Program-made: the position numbers and the translations under genes
DNA from: Ligustrum vulgare
Lineage: Eukaryota; Streptophyta; Magnoliopsida; Lamiales; Oleaceae
Length of the DNA: 64,000 bases
Reading direction: 5' to 3'
Assembly: GCA_963555705.1 (NCBI GenBank)
Contig: OY743182.1
Coordinates: 49,852,592 to 49,916,591 of the forward strand
Part shown: one piece after another, positions 33,005 to 45,811 of the stretch
Layout: every line of letters begins with the position of its first letter
How positions within the stretch are numbered: position 1 is the first letter of the stretch
The notes under the pieces: model-generated
Told to the model about the DNA's origin: nothing
Databases searched by the model: none
Seen by the model: the letters and a program-made list of their open reading frames with translations, nothing else

Positions 33005-34796
33005 ATGGGTCTAAATGGTGGTAATGAAATGTCAAACTTGGGGGTAGCCCAAATGCAAGAGATTAATGTCCAAAATAATGGACAGAGTACCCCACATGTT
33101 AACGATGGGGGAAATATTCAAACTATTGGTAATAATGGTTTAAACAATGGCGTTTTCAATGCTAATATGTTACCAAACTTTAGGCCTCAGGCCCTGCCGC
33201 CAGGGAATCAACCTATAGGTGTTCCTTATTATCCCAATGTTTTGTTGAGAGATCAAATTACTGAGATAGTGAGAGACTAAATGGCTGTTGGGATGCGACC
33301 TTGTATTAGGCCAACTTACACAAAGCCATACCCTGATTGGGTGGACCAAGCGTATCTATGGCCAAAAGGGTACAAAGTACCGAAATTCTCAACGTTTAAT
33401 GGTTTAGGGGAAGTTTCCACTTTAGAACATGTAGGGCGATTCACGTTGCAATGCGGTGAAATCAATGACTATCATAAGATGAACTATTCCCTAGTTCGCT
33501 AACGGGAGTACCCTTTTTATGGTTCATTAACTTACCAGCAAACTCTTTGCAGACATGGCAACAGTTAGAGCAGCTATTCCATGCTCAATTTTATAAAACT
33601 GAGCCTGAAGTAACTCTGGCCGACTTGGCAAATTTACGTCAAATGCCTAACGAATGGGCAGAAGGCTTTTTTTAAAGATTCAAAACAGCCAAGAGCAAAT
33701 GCTTCGTTCCTTTGCCCGAAAAAGAGTTTGTCAAGATCACTCAAAGTTGTTTGAGTTTTGATCTAAAAAAGAAGTTCTAGGATTGGGAATTTCCTTATCT
33801 ATTCCAATTGAGCCCTAATGTGATTAGATATGAACGTCTAATAAGAGAGGAAGAACAAATGAAAAATTCCAGTAAAGGGACTTACTACAAAGACTCGAAT
33901 TTTGGCATAATTCATATGGTTGATGATGGGTACTTTGACCAAATAGAAATATGTCTAGCCGAACTAGTCAAAGGGGAAATGTATGCTTGCACTTTAGCGA
34001 TTGAACCAAATGTTACGGTTAAAAATGAGCCTATGGCTGATAAAAACAAAAAGGCTAAATATTTTCATTTGAAGTAACTAAGGCTGACCTTATATTTGAC
34101 AAATTATATAAGGATGAGTAAATAAAGCTGAGCGATAAGCATAAATTTCCAAGCCCTAAACAAATTAAGGGTAAAAAATACTACGAATGGCATAATGTGT
34201 GATCTTATATGACTAAGAATTGCTTGGTTTTCTGACATGTGTTGCAAGATGCTATCGAGTCTGGGAAAATCACTTTTGGGGCTAAAAAGAAGATGGCAGT
34301 AGATAAAAACCCTTTCCCACAGCCACTTGGGGTAAACATGATGACAACTGACTTCGAAAATAAATTGGCGAAGTTCAAGTTAGTCATTGATGATGGAAAG
34401 GAGGATATTGAGTGGAAATCCGCCTTTTGAAAGGTAGTTCAGGCCGATGAACGACAGGAGGACATTCAGACCACAACCTCTCCAGCCAAACTATGGCATT
34501 CATTCCAGTATAATGCAGGAAGAGTTGTGCCTTTCAATGAGATTACCAAGACACAACAAAGGTATTTCCAAAGGAATTATGGGAGGATTATGAGACAACA
34601 GCAAGGGTCACCACATAGTGAGGCACCTAAATTACTCAAGGTGGCCAATAAGAATGTCCTTTATGATAGTAAGGAAACAAGTACAGGGGAATCAATAGAG
34701 AAAGCACCGAAAAGTTCTTCCGGGAAGTCAAAATTTGAACGTAGCAAGCAAAATGGAATGCCCAAAAGGAAAGTGAGAGTACCGCGCTCTGAATAG
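33005..34796 (+). pseudogene. Tat-lineage gag
   Basis: Broken frames read in order: FSTFNGLGEVSTLEHVGRF, WQQLEQLFHAQFYKTEPEV, LADLANLRQMPNEWAEGFF, then IRYERLIREEEQ, HVLQDAIESGKITFG and NPFPQPLGVNM. These are the gag core and C-terminal spacer pattern of Tat/Ogre/Retand elements. At least four stops or shifts (near 33278, 33500, 33675, 34076) break it. Confidence 0.8.
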
Positions 34797-34989
34797 TATG
34801 GATTACCTCCTAGAATACTTCCTCCTCCTACTGGATGGTTTATAGATGAAGAATTCCAGAATAAAAGTAATGAGAAAGACCAAAATACCGAAAGTCCAAG
34901 TGAGAAAGAAGTTGGTTTAGTGGAAAATAAGCAAGAAGTAAAGATAGATGCAGTAGAAAAGTTATCTTCAGGAAACGATCTATAAAGCT

Positions 34990-35437
34990 AACAAAACATC
35001 TAAGACCGTTATATGTGAAGGCCCAAGTCAATGGTATACCCGTGTCAAAAGTACTCATTGACAACGAAGCAGCCATAAATACTATCCTGTCCAGAATGAT
35101 AAGGAAGTTTGCAAAGATAGACAGTGATATGATCCCAACAGAGATTATCCTTACAAGCTTCAACAGAGGCGCAACTTCAGCCAAAGAGGTGATGCCATTG
35201 GAGATAACTGTGGGAACAACTACTAGGACCACAATTTTCTTTGTGATAGATGGTCCTACTAGTTACAACGTGTTGCTAGGGAGAGATTAGATTCATGGAA
35301 GTCGGTGCATACCTTCATCGCTCTACCAGTGCTTGATTTTTTTTGAACGATAAAGGAGAAGTGGAAGTTGTGCAAGAAGATCATAGGCCTTTTGTCATGA
35401 AAGCTAATTCCGTAGAAAGATTCATGTATGAAGGGAA
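34990..35437 (+). pseudogene. Tat-lineage protease region, cut by the Helitron
   Basis: Frame 35015-35290 reads VNGIPVSKVLIDNEAAINTI, the lineage protease active-site region; the usual D-x-G is D-N-E here, so the glycine is lost. FFVIDGPTSYNVLLGRD follows. The coding sequence continues, with a stop, to 35437 (ANSVERFMYEG), where Helitron DNA begins. Confidence 0.8.
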
Positions 35438-36384
35438 CTAGTTTTACACCCGTGCGATGTACGGACATATTTCATTGACAAAGTATACTATATTAATATT
35501 GAACAATGGGGAAAATCAATTAAAAGTAACAACAACGATTCCCAATTTAAGTAGTAATAATATTTATGTTATCAAAAGTAGTACCGGCATGATTCGTAAC
35601 TCTTGATACTGCTACATACAACTGTGCATGAGTTACCATATATTTTTTTTAGGAATAGTCTCACACGCGAAAGTGATTGATCATTTTCTTATTGATGGTT
35701 ATAACATATGACACAATCAATGAAAACTATCCTTTTTCGAACTTGAAAGATAATCTCGTATTATGTTGGTTCAGACAACGAAAATATATAATATCCACAG
35801 GAAATTCAATGAATCAAAAATTTAATCTTCATTTACTATATCATTTAATTGTGTGGATATAATTAAATGTCTGTTCGCCTACATATTGCTGAGATATTAG
35901 TTTTTTTAGATGTGTGTTTACAATTAAATTGTTACATAATAACAACTTGATTGGATTTTAAACTGTACTAATTTAAAATTTAAACATGCTTTAAAAGATC
36001 GTTCCTTAAATATATTTATTTTTTGTCTGGTTACAATTAAAAGTCCTACCTCTACCAACCTTATGTTGTAAACAATTTATACTACATAAAATATTAATGC
36101 GTTTAAATTTGATACTACTAAAAATAAAATCAGATTAAATTTTACAAACGTAGATACATCATATTATACTATTATAGGGATGTAAAACTTTACAATTTTA
36201 AAAAACTTATGTACATAATTATCAATTACCTTCCTAACTTGAAAATCCAAGTCTAGGATATGATTTCATTACAAATCAAAAATTACAAAAATAGAGGGGG
36301 ACTTTACCTTACCTCTCCAATACAATTTTTTTATTTTTCCTTTAAAATACCAACTAAAACAATATATAATTCAAATTTAAACAA

Positions 36385-36606
36385 ACAATAAATTATTATA
36401 ATTAGTTATAGAATGGGATAGGATTGGAATTTGAATTTAATTGTATATATTTAGATAATTATGTGTAAATATAAGATTTACCTTATTTAATTATATACGA
36501 AGAATCTTTATCCTAATAGAATGATCAATAAATCATTGTAATTAGTTATAGAATGGGATATGATTGGAATTTTAATTTAATTGTATATATTTAGATAATT
36601 ATGTGA
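36385..36606. repeat. Two-unit tandem duplication in the Helitron
   Basis: ATTAGTTATAGAATGGGATA, then GATTGGAATTT and TTTAGATAATTATGTG, occurs twice (about 36397 and 36539), a period of about 142 bp. Confidence 0.8.
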
Positions 36607-36617
36607 TGCCTCTTTTT

Positions 36618-36880
36618 TTAAAAAAAAAATGCAAGACAAAAAAAAAAAAAAAGAATTACAAATCTATTGTTCTCACCCAATGGCATCATTAACAGAAGAA
36701 ATAGCATGCAATCAAAGAAGATTGATGGATGAAATAAATACAGAAAAAGGGAAAGTTCATTCATATATAATAAAGACTTGCGATAGTCCACCAACACTAC
36801 CACGCATGAAAGCACCTCGATGTATTGATATTCCATCCAACATAAGATTTATGTTCCAAGCAGGCATTTAATTACAGAAC
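36618..36880. other. Unrecognised segment inside the Helitron
   Basis: A plus-strand open frame (36629-36871) contains MASLTEEIACNQRRLMDEIN and a cysteine/proline-rich tail. I do not recognise it. It may be another captured exon or chance. Confidence 0.2.
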
Positions 36881-37426
36881 ATGCATTGTGAAATCATAAA
36901 AGTTTAAACAGCTTCGACTATCCACTTTGAGTCTTGAAGGTCCTTTTTATAGAAATCTTATAATGAATGACAAACTAATTCCCTCAGGTTGCATTTATAT
37001 AGATAATGATAATGAAGTTGAGGATAACAGAGACTCGACAGATTCCAAATTCATTTCTTTTAGAAGTCATTAATTCAATAATGAAAGGATTTAATTCCAA
37101 AGTTTCAAAATAGTTAGAAGTTAGGTAAGGATGAAGATGATCTCAAATGACTCAAAAGGTATCTCTATCCATCGTAAACAATTGTATAATGATGCATGGC
37201 GTTGACTAAGCATTTCAAATCTAGAATTACTCAAAATCATCCAAAAGAAGAATAAGCTTAGGACTTCTTTAAATGACTTTTCTCCAGGTAGTTAATTATA
37301 AAAAGGGTGAGAATGTGAAAAAAGTATAGTAGCATAGGATTATTCTAAGGAATCAATTGTAAATTGATAAGAGAAAATCTAATCCAATTGTCCGCCAAAC
37401 CAGCTAATACTGGAGTTTAAAATACC

Positions 37427-37960
<534 letters not shown>

Positions 37961-38049
37961 ATTTAGAATGTGGTTCGACATCTCTATGCATTATACCTCA
38001 AAGATTTAGTGATGAAGCCAATGATCAAGAAAAAACTAAAATAGTGGAA

Positions 38050-38605
38050 ATAAACACTATTAAATTGTTAATGATTCCATAGCTTCATGTAATGAAGCAC
38101 CCAGAACAATAGCTTCATCTGCATCCAAATGTTCATCCAGATCCTTCCTTCCTAGAAGTTCCAGAAGCTTAGCCTGTAGAAGGAAAATGCCTAGTTCATT
38201 TAAAATGAAAGCCTAGCTCTTGATGATAGTAGCCTATAGCATATAAGAAATTAAGAATGCTTAGGGGAAACCAACGACATCAATAAACATTGTGTCAGTA
38301 ATGAAACCATCGATTTGAAAACTATGCCAGATTTGACAAACTATTTCACTTTGCAATGTCAATTGAAACTATACCCTATGAAAATAACAGAATGATATTG
38401 TTTCTTATGTTCATATGCTTAAAAGAGAGACCGAGAAGGACCTGCAATCTTGGTACCCTGGTGGCACCTCCAATCAACTCCACTGCATATAATTCGTCAG
38501 TCTTTAAACCTGAATGTTTTAAAACTTCTTTTACCGGGATGAGAGCTTTTTCCCACAGATCTTTGCAGAGCTCTTCAAACTTCTCGCGAGATATTGTGCT
38601 CCTGA
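38050..38605 (-). pseudogene. HSP70-17: Captured HSP70-17 (GRP170-type) chaperone fragment
   Basis: Minus strand, two exon pieces. The first (about 38603-38437) gives STISREKFEELCKDLWEKAL, then IPVKEVLKHSGL and VELIGGATRVPRLQ. The second (about 38177-38060), after an intron with TTCTACAG acceptor, gives AKLLELLGRKDLDEHLDADE and AIVLGASLHEAM. These are the HSP70 ATPase-domain motifs in the form found in the ER-resident HSP70-17/hypoxia-upregulated type chaperone. Only part of the nucleotide-binding domain is present. Not functional as a gene. Confidence 0.85.
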
Positions 38606-38829
38606 TAATATCAAATTACAGTGAAGCCTCAATATGCTGACAATCAGTATGGCAGGAAAAGAAATAAATTATGATCCTGTATCAAGACCATATATAAAAA
38701 TTAACATCATCTAGAAATATTTTATCTCATTTCGTGAAATAAGTATGAAAACGGAATTAAAGACTAACCCATTAACAATTTTTTACCTAAACAATTTAAA
38801 CATAAACAAAAGTAGAAATTATGGGTCTA

Positions 38830-39250
38830 AAGTTTGAGATCTCAAAAACCAACTCACCACAAAGACCGAAGTTCAAATAAATCAACTGAAGCAAAATGCT
38901 GAAAGAAACCGACTAACAATCCATTTTGAATAAGCATCCCAAGTTCAACTTTTTTTTCCAATATCTGGAAACAAAAAGATTCACCTATCAGCTACAATAC
39001 ATTTTCAAAATACTACATGGGATTCGATACTACCTTGGAAGCAAGAATAGCCATTGCAACGCAAAGCCACCGAATCAACGCCGATTATCTCGCGGAGACT
39101 CGACGACTACCATTTGCCATCATCAATTTTGAATCTCAAATCCTTTCATCGCTCGCTCGGAAAAGGGTTCTCATTAGGGTTTATTTTTTGCCATGGGACA
39201 AATGCGTACTGCTTCAAGCAAATCATGCTGAGGAGCAAATGATCTGAAAT
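38830..39250 (-). other. Possible third captured gene fragment
   Basis: On the minus strand LEKKVELGMLIQNGLLVGFF then QHFASVDLFELRSLW lies near 38960-38860. A further segment with ATGGCTATTCTTGCTTCCAA lies near 39050 and a leader-like AATAAACCCTAATGAGAACC near 39190. The layout resembles a leader and first exons of a host gene, but I do not recognise the protein. Confidence 0.3.
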
Positions 39251-39631
39251 TTGAAATTTGAAGTTCTATGCTTTATTTTTGATTTCGTTGATTTTGATTC
39301 TAATTTTCCTTTTTCAAAATTTCAGTAAAGCTAGTACTTTGACAGTGCATTACCTGCTGTCAAGTCAAAAGAACAGATATGTGAAGTGCTGTGGACATGA
39401 ATCATTGACTAAGATCTGAATTTTTCTTCCTTTTTTTGGGATAAGCACTTTTGGTCTAGGCAGGAAAAATTGATGGAAAAAATCTTGGGACAGTGGGCAG
39501 AACACCAAAATCGAGAGATTGAGTATAACTTAAGCTACCACCAGGCTGGCTCTTTAGACTATATAATACTTACTATTATATGTTATTTATTATATTATTA
39601 TATTTTATTTATACTTTATTTACTTTTTTTT

Positions 39632-39633
<2 letters not shown>

Positions 39634-39690
<57 letters not shown>
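39634..39690. repeat. (TTA)19 microsatellite
   Basis: Uninterrupted TTA tract near the 5' end of the Helitron. Confidence 0.95.
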
Positions 39691-39694
<4 letters not shown>

Positions 39695-39778
39695 GAAATC
39701 AGGTTGGATCTTTGGAGGGAAAACAGAGGCGGGAAAAGGCATTGCAGCTATCTTCCTTTTATATAGTAAGGAAAGGGA

Positions 39779-40490
39779 TTATGGACCTGTCAGGGTCGTC
39801 CAAGATGGAGAAGAAATTCAGATCATCTCACAGAGTAAGGAACCATTCCAAGTAGATGCACTTACTGAGATTTTTAGTCAAATGAGGCCAAATATAGTGG
39901 CCCATAAAAGGCCAATAATTGGCAAAAGAATTATTGAAGAAGCCTGATGGATAGTCGCAACAAAGAAATATGGACTATATGCAGGCCTTTAAAACCAAAC
40001 TGAAGGCTTTCGATAAGGAGTGCAAAGCAAAAACTAGAGAAGAGGCGGCTTTAAAAACGTTGAAGAATAAATTAGCGGTGCTCGAGTTGGAGCAGGACAT
40101 TGGCCGAGAAATCAACAAGGTGGATTCCTAGAAGAAGAAATGGCTACGAGAAACCTGGAAGACGAAGTAATGAGGATCACAAAACTTGGGAAGGTTGAAT
40201 AGCAAGACCCTTTAATAAAGGTAAACATTGGCAACGAAGTAGAAGATCGTCCAATATTTGTCAGCCAAATGCTTAGCCAAGAGGTACGTGATAAATTAAT
40301 CGCTTTATTAAAAGAGTATAAGGATTGCTTCGCTTGGGAATACAAGAATATGCCTAGTTTAGATAAAAACTTGGTAGAAAATAGATTATCAACCAAACCG
40401 AATTTCAAGCCTTGTAAACAACCTCCTAGATGTTTTGCTCCTAATATATTACCTGAAGTAAAGAAAGAGATATAACGATTGTTAAAGGCA
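39779..40490 (+). pseudogene. Tat element after the Helitron, truncated before RT
   Basis: Continues the frame from 35437 with YGPVRVVQDGEEIQI, then stops and shifts. Frame 40269-40475 reads LIALLKEYKDCFAWEYKNMP, then NFKPCKQPPRCFAPNILPEV, the spacer just before reverse transcriptase. RLLKA follows, after which homology ends at the minus-strand element near 40500. No RT catalytic motif remains. Confidence 0.8.
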
Positions 40491-40509
40491 TGTAATGTGC
40501 AACTCGAAA

Positions 40510-41213
40510 TAGCATTTACATATAATATCACTGTAATGGGATCAACATTTAACCCCACTTCGTTGTTTCCAATCACGAACTCGATGGCCAACTCACCGAC
40601 CTTACGTCTCTTCACATTGTAAGTCTCAATCTCCGTCTTCAGATGGACTTTTAAATCAAAACTTTGTTGAAAGTGGGCTGGTTTTGCAGAGTGGCAACTT
40701 TGGGGACCATTGATACAAATTGTAGTGCTGAATTTTGTGGGTCTAATTGTTTGGGAACCATTTCAAAAAATATGAAGATTGACCCGAGCAGAGCTGGAAC
40801 TTCAAGGACCACTGGTGCAAATTTTGAGTCTGAAATTTGGAAATCTGAAACACTGGGGACCTTGGGCGTAATTTCTAGAGTTTTATTTGGGATGCCCCTT
40901 GCTGAAGTTGATCGAAATTCACACTGCCTCCTCATGGCAGCCAGATCACCTTGCTTGCTCGCATAGGCAGTTGTCATTGGGCACTGCAATTTTAACAAAA
41001 AATTACCAGCAGATCCGGTGTGCTTGTCTTCTTGTTTTTGAGAGATTAATGCACATATGGAGCTCAAAATAGGTGGGCCATTGAAGTTACTCAAGCAGCT
41101 GGGGCATGATAACACTGGATGAATTTGCACAACATTGGTGAAGTTGGGAACAAGCAGGTGGTGGCGGCTGATAGAACCCTTGGTTGGATCTCCACTTGGA
41201 GTTGGGCTAGAAC
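40510..41213 (-). pseudogene. Downstream coding-like remnant of the minus-strand element
   Basis: An open stretch on the minus strand (41130-40651) includes SICALISQKQEDKHTGSAGN and a serine/proline-rich part. Further on, KRRKVGELAIEFVIGNNEVG (near 40610-40550) is read. I recognise no domain. It follows gag 2 in the same direction and is probably its continuation. Confidence 0.35.
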
Positions 41214-41732
41214 TTACCCAGATGATTTTAATTCCAGCCGACCCTCTAGATGTTGAGTTGTATTAATTCCCGGATCCCAAGTATGATTTAGATTTGAGCA
41301 CAGATATTTTTCATTACAACTTTTAGTTACATGATTTTCTTCAATGCTGGCCATTTGCAAGCCCAACTGATAGCCCAAACCTGAAATCAGCCCAACTGAT
41401 CTCATCCTTCTTCCCCCAACAAATCGTTCGTAACCTGTCTTCTCCACAACTTCGGTCTTCTTCTCCGACCCTCTCCATTCCATATTTTCTTCTCCATTGA
41501 CATTCTCCCATGAAGGAAGAAAGCGATTGAGTAGCAAGGTCTTCAATTCTTCCCATGTTCTTACCGATCGATGCCAATCTAGCTGTTGAAACCAAATTAG
41601 GGCTTCTCCTACAAAGCAATCAACTATGTCCTCAACTTTCTCATCTTCGGCTATGTTGTTCATAGTGAAATGTTGCTCCTCCTGAAGTATCCATAGCTCA
41701 TGTTCACTACCGTCAAACTCCAGCAGATTTAC
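41214..41732 (-). pseudogene. Gag domain 2 of the minus-strand element
   Basis: Minus-strand reading: LEFDGSEHELWILQEEQHF, then VEDIVDCFVGEALIWFQQLD and RTWEELKTLLLNRFLPS. This is the Retrotrans_gag core. After it the frame is less typical. Its upstream end is cut at 41732 by the solo LTR; the TTTAC duplication marks the join with domain 1 sequence ending at 45285. Confidence 0.75.
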
Positions 41733-44700
41733 TGTAGCGACCGAGAATTTTCTATGACGTATTTAAATAAACATTAATTTTTTTGTGTCGCTACGACTTT
41801 GTCCATTTATTTTTAAAACGTGATCGTCTAAACCAGTGAAGTGAAATTAAATTTATTTAAAATCTTGGTTCAATTACAATTTTTAAAGATGTCCCAGTTT
41901 CATTATTTTTAAAGTCCATTATTATTTTCCGATTTTCAAATAATTGGATTCAAATTATTTAAGTCCAAAATGTTTTAAATCCAAAGTCCTAAAATTAGTA
42001 TTATTTCAGATTTTTATCAAAACCAATTCACTAACAATTTCCCATTTTCCCTCAATCTCTTCCCTCGATCCAGCCATTCTACAATAAACCCAAATTACCA
42101 TTATATACCATACATTAATCACAATCAACCCCAGACACTCTCCTCATCCCATTTTCATACACGTTTCATAGCTTCTAAGCGTCCCAAATTCACACAATTT
42201 TCCTTACCCAAATTCTCTCCTTCAACCCTTTCAATCAGCCGTTCAACTTAAATTAATCCCAAATCCCTCTCAATTTTCAGTTCCTTGCTGACTTACCAAA
42301 GTTTAATTCATAAACCTGCCTTTAACTCCTCTCCTCTCACCACCCTCATCACTCACACACCATAACTGATCAGCACCCTTAATCACTCCCTCAATCCCCC
42401 ATTAAGCAAATATTTCTCTACATATTCCCTCAACATTCCTAAACCTAAGGCTGCCACACATTAACCAAAATGATATAATATAATCCCCTCTCCTCAGCTT
42501 CATTCACGTACCCAAAGAAACTACTGCAAGGTATCTCCTTTCTTTTTCCATTTGTCATTATCACACAGCAAAATACCACCATCACAACAGAACCACCCAC
42601 ATTGCGTCTCAACCAGTTAACAACCAAAGTCACTGCCCAAAATTCCAACCACCACTTCAATCACCTTCAGAATCAGAACTTCATCCAAGTCTCGAAGGAG
42701 CACTAATCTGTAATATCGAACCACCACAGCCACTGCATTCAATCAATCCAACCACCATCGACATACACAATTCAAACTACCATTTCCTATAGCCACGACC
42801 ATAGCGAAACTCATGACACCATCCACTGCATTACCACAACAAAAATTTTGCAAAAACTCCACCAGTTCATCACCTAACAGAATCGAACAACACCACCACC
42901 CATTCACTACAGCCACCACCCGCAACTCCAAGAACCACCACCTACTGCCCATACCCAACCACCGGAACACCACCAAGTCATCACCAACCGAACCCAATTT
43001 CACAACCACCCACATCTCCACCACACCGCCGCCTCGACCCCGCAACCGCCACTGCCGCCTCACCTTTCCTCCAACAAAGCCCCAACCTAAACCCAAATTT
43101 AAAACCCAAAATCCAAGAATAAGCCTTACTCAATAACTTACCTCGACGACCGCCTGTTTTGGTGAAAACCGCAGTCCCAAACTCGAACTATCAGCCTCGA
43201 ATTTGCTTTCGATCGAACCCCCAATCAGCCCAGAAACTAGCCTATTTGCACCCTCACCACTCGTCGCACCCGACGCCGGTACTGCGCCGGCGAAACCACT
43301 GGCCGGACACCAGTTTTCGCGAAAGGCAGCCGATCGCCATCTCTTCTCTCTCTCGCGAACCCCTCTCTCTCGTGCCTCTGTCCTCAGAATAGGTGAAGAG
43401 AGAGAGTAGAGATATATTTTATATATTTTGTTAAGTTTTGAAATTTGCCTTTTAGTTACTTTAGTTTCAAAACAGTTTAAAATAGTCCCTTATGTTTCAA
43501 AACGTTATTTCAACACTTAGGGTCCGTTTGATAGCGATTGTGGAATTTGGGTGGAAAGAAAACGAATTCTAGGGAATTGAATTCCTGGGAATTAGAAGTT
43601 TAATGTATTTGATTGATTTAATTTTCTAGGTGGAAAAAGTAGGAAATTTTCCAACTTTTGTTGTTTGATTGACATTATTTTTCATGGAAAATAAAGTAAT
43701 TTTTTACTATTTTAATCAAATTTTTTTTTTAACTTTTTAAATATATTTGTACTTGATGATGATAATGTTATTTTTTGAAAATAAAATAAATCAATTAACA
43801 ACAACAAAATTGATTAAACGTGTCGAAAATAATTTTCCATGTAACATGGAAAATCTTTTCTTAACCAAACCAAGAAAAAATATTTTCCACAAAATCCTTG
43901 AAAATGGGCATGTGACGTAGGACCAAGGAAAATTTTTTCCATGCCAAATTTTTACAATCAAACACCAAAAAGTGAGAAAGTAGGAAAAAAATTTCTTTTT
44001 CCATGGAAAATTTTACCTAATCAAACGGACCCTTATATGTTTAAAGTAAGTTATTCTAGTCCTCTTTATTGTAAATATTAAATTTTCAATCCCAAAAGTT
44101 TTAGCATTTCAACAAATCAGTCCAATGTTTTAAAAGTCACTTATTTCAGTCCCTACAGCTTTAAATGTTTTAAATCTTACTTTAAGTTTCAAAAGTTATT
44201 ATTTTAGCCCCTAGGTATCAAACCCATTTTATTTCGGTCTCTGTAGATTAAATTCATTTGATTTTAAGCTAAAATTTTACAAGTAATCATTTTAGTCCCT
44301 CAACTTTTAAAAGTATTCAATTTAATCCCTCAACTTTCAAAGTATTCATTTTAGTCCCCCCAAGTTTTAAAATAATCATTTCAGTCCCTAAAGTTCAAAG
44401 TCGTTTAAATCAGTTTTAAAGTATTAATTGGACTTATTATTTTAAGTTATGCTGGATGAGGCGCGAGAACATTTGAAAGTGTTTATTCCCGTTTGCTCAA
44501 TACTCGAGAAATAAGGTAGACTCTTATCTACAAGTTTACGTTTTTCAAAAGTGCGCATCAATAATTATTTGGATTATAAGTTTAGCATGTATGATTGTGT
44601 TCATGAGAATTACTTGTTTTCTAAGCATGAGACTATGTTACGAGAATTTACTTGCTTAAATGCATGAGACTTGATCTTGTATGTTCATGAGAATACTGGG

Positions 44701-45284
44701 GATCGTTAGAGACCTGAGAGTTGAATATCATGATTATGTGTTTTAATTTATGATGTTAAATGATTATTGTGCGCGAGTCTACTGAGTATTTCTTTGAAAT
44801 ACTCACGTTTTCCAAAACAGATTTTGCAGATGACGGAGTCGGCGGCGAGGCGTGCGATGGTGGCCATTATTGAGATTTTAGAAATGTTTTATGTTTGTTC
44901 CAAATTTATATCCAATTTATTTCAATATTCAAATTGGTGACCTTTTGGGTCAAGATTTATAAAATTATGTGAAGTGAAATTTCAATTGTTGTTTTATTTT
45001 TCGCTAAATCATTATTTTCAAAGTTAATTTGAGACGATGACGTGGCGTTCATTTCTTTTAAATCAAGTTTCATAAATGTCGTCAATTTAATTATTTATCG
45101 TTACTTTACTTTAAAATTTAAGATTTAATTTTTAGGAATTGTTTTTATTAAATTGATTAAAAATGTTGTTTCAAAGGTTTCAAATAATAAATATGATGTT
45201 TGAAATTTTTAATTATTTCCGCAATAAAATCAGATTTAAAGGACGAAGTGGCGTCCCGGGCTCCGCGGAATCCGGGGCGTTACA
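41733..45284 (-). mobile_element. Solo LTR of a large-LTR Ty3-type element
   Basis: 3,552 bp, starts TGTAGCGACCGAGAATTTTC, ends CCGGGGCGTTACA, and is flanked by TTTAC on both sides (41728-41732, 45285-45289). No primer-binding site, gag or pol is inside. The ends TGTAACG.CC... and GGGGCGTTACA are a form I know from long LTRs of plant Ty3 elements (Tekay-like). A Pro/Thr/His-rich CCACCACC zone at 42800-43100 gives chance open frames. A solo LTR arises by recombination between the two LTRs of an inserted element. It contains the MITE at 43520-44032. Orientation is uncertain. Confidence 0.65.
43520..44032. mobile_element. Tourist-like MITE (family C), 513 bp
   Basis: Perfect terminal inverted repeats GGGTCCGTTTGAT / ATCAAACGGACCC-like ends (left GGGTCCGTTTGATAGCG, right CTAATCAAACGGACCC), TTA on both sides (43517-43519, 44033-44035). 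Homologous to 4584-5040. Nested in the solo LTR. Confidence 0.9.
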
Positions 45285-45289
45285 TTTAC

Positions 45290-45795
45290 ATGTGCAATTT
45301 CTACCTTCGATGGCTCCAATTTCGTCCTCGCCGGAAGCTCCAATTAACACCGTCGTTCTTCCACCATTGTCTCCACGCTTACAGTATCCAAATTACACGC
45401 TAGAATTTCCTCATCCCTGGAGACCTTATATGTGCCAAATTGAGCCGACATCAATTTCTTCAACTCCTCCCAAGTCTGCATAGGTCTGATTCGATCTGTC
45501 CATTCATACCATGACCAAGCTTCTCCATGAAAGCAAGCCACAGCGGCCTCGACCTTTTCCCTCTCCAACAGACAGCGGCTCCTAGAAAAACATGCCTCCG
45601 CCTCACACAACCAGCTATCTGAATTTTCTCCATAGAATAATGATGTATTGAGTCGACCTTGTGAATCCAACCCCGAATTACCTGCTCGATCTCCTCCTTC
45701 TCGTCGTAGCATCCTCTGCTCAAACCGATGGAATATCGAGTTCCACTTTTTCCTCAAGTCTTGGCTGAAATATGTTTCCATTTGCCGTTGGATCG
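45290..45795 (-). pseudogene. Gag domain 1 of the minus-strand element
   Basis: Minus-strand reading from just after the primer-binding site: SIQRQMETYFSQDLRKKWNS-like start, RFEQRMLRRE, LFYGENSDSWLCEAEACFSR, VEAAVACFHGEAWSWYEW, then MQTWEELKKLMSAQFG. Core order matches Retrotrans_gag and matches domain 2 position by position (F-x-G, W-x-x-x-E-x-x-F, G-E-A, W-E-E-L-K). A stop follows VEERRC near 45344, then PSKVEIAHV leads into domain 2. Confidence 0.75.
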
Positions 45796-45811
45796 ATGCT
45801 CTGATACCAAA

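Noticed and set aside
39017..39247. Plus-strand frames near the Helitron 5' part
   Set aside because: Two frames overlap and neither matches a protein; the minus-strand leader-like reading fits the captured-gene orientation better.
40112..40615. 167-codon minus-strand frame
   Set aside because: Mostly the antisense of the Tat pre-RT region; only the first ~45 codons could belong to the minus-strand element.
42813..43409. Overlapping open frames rich in proline, threonine and histidine
   Set aside because: They lie inside the 3.55-kb solo LTR, on both strands at once, with simple CCACCACC composition and no domain. Best explained by composition.
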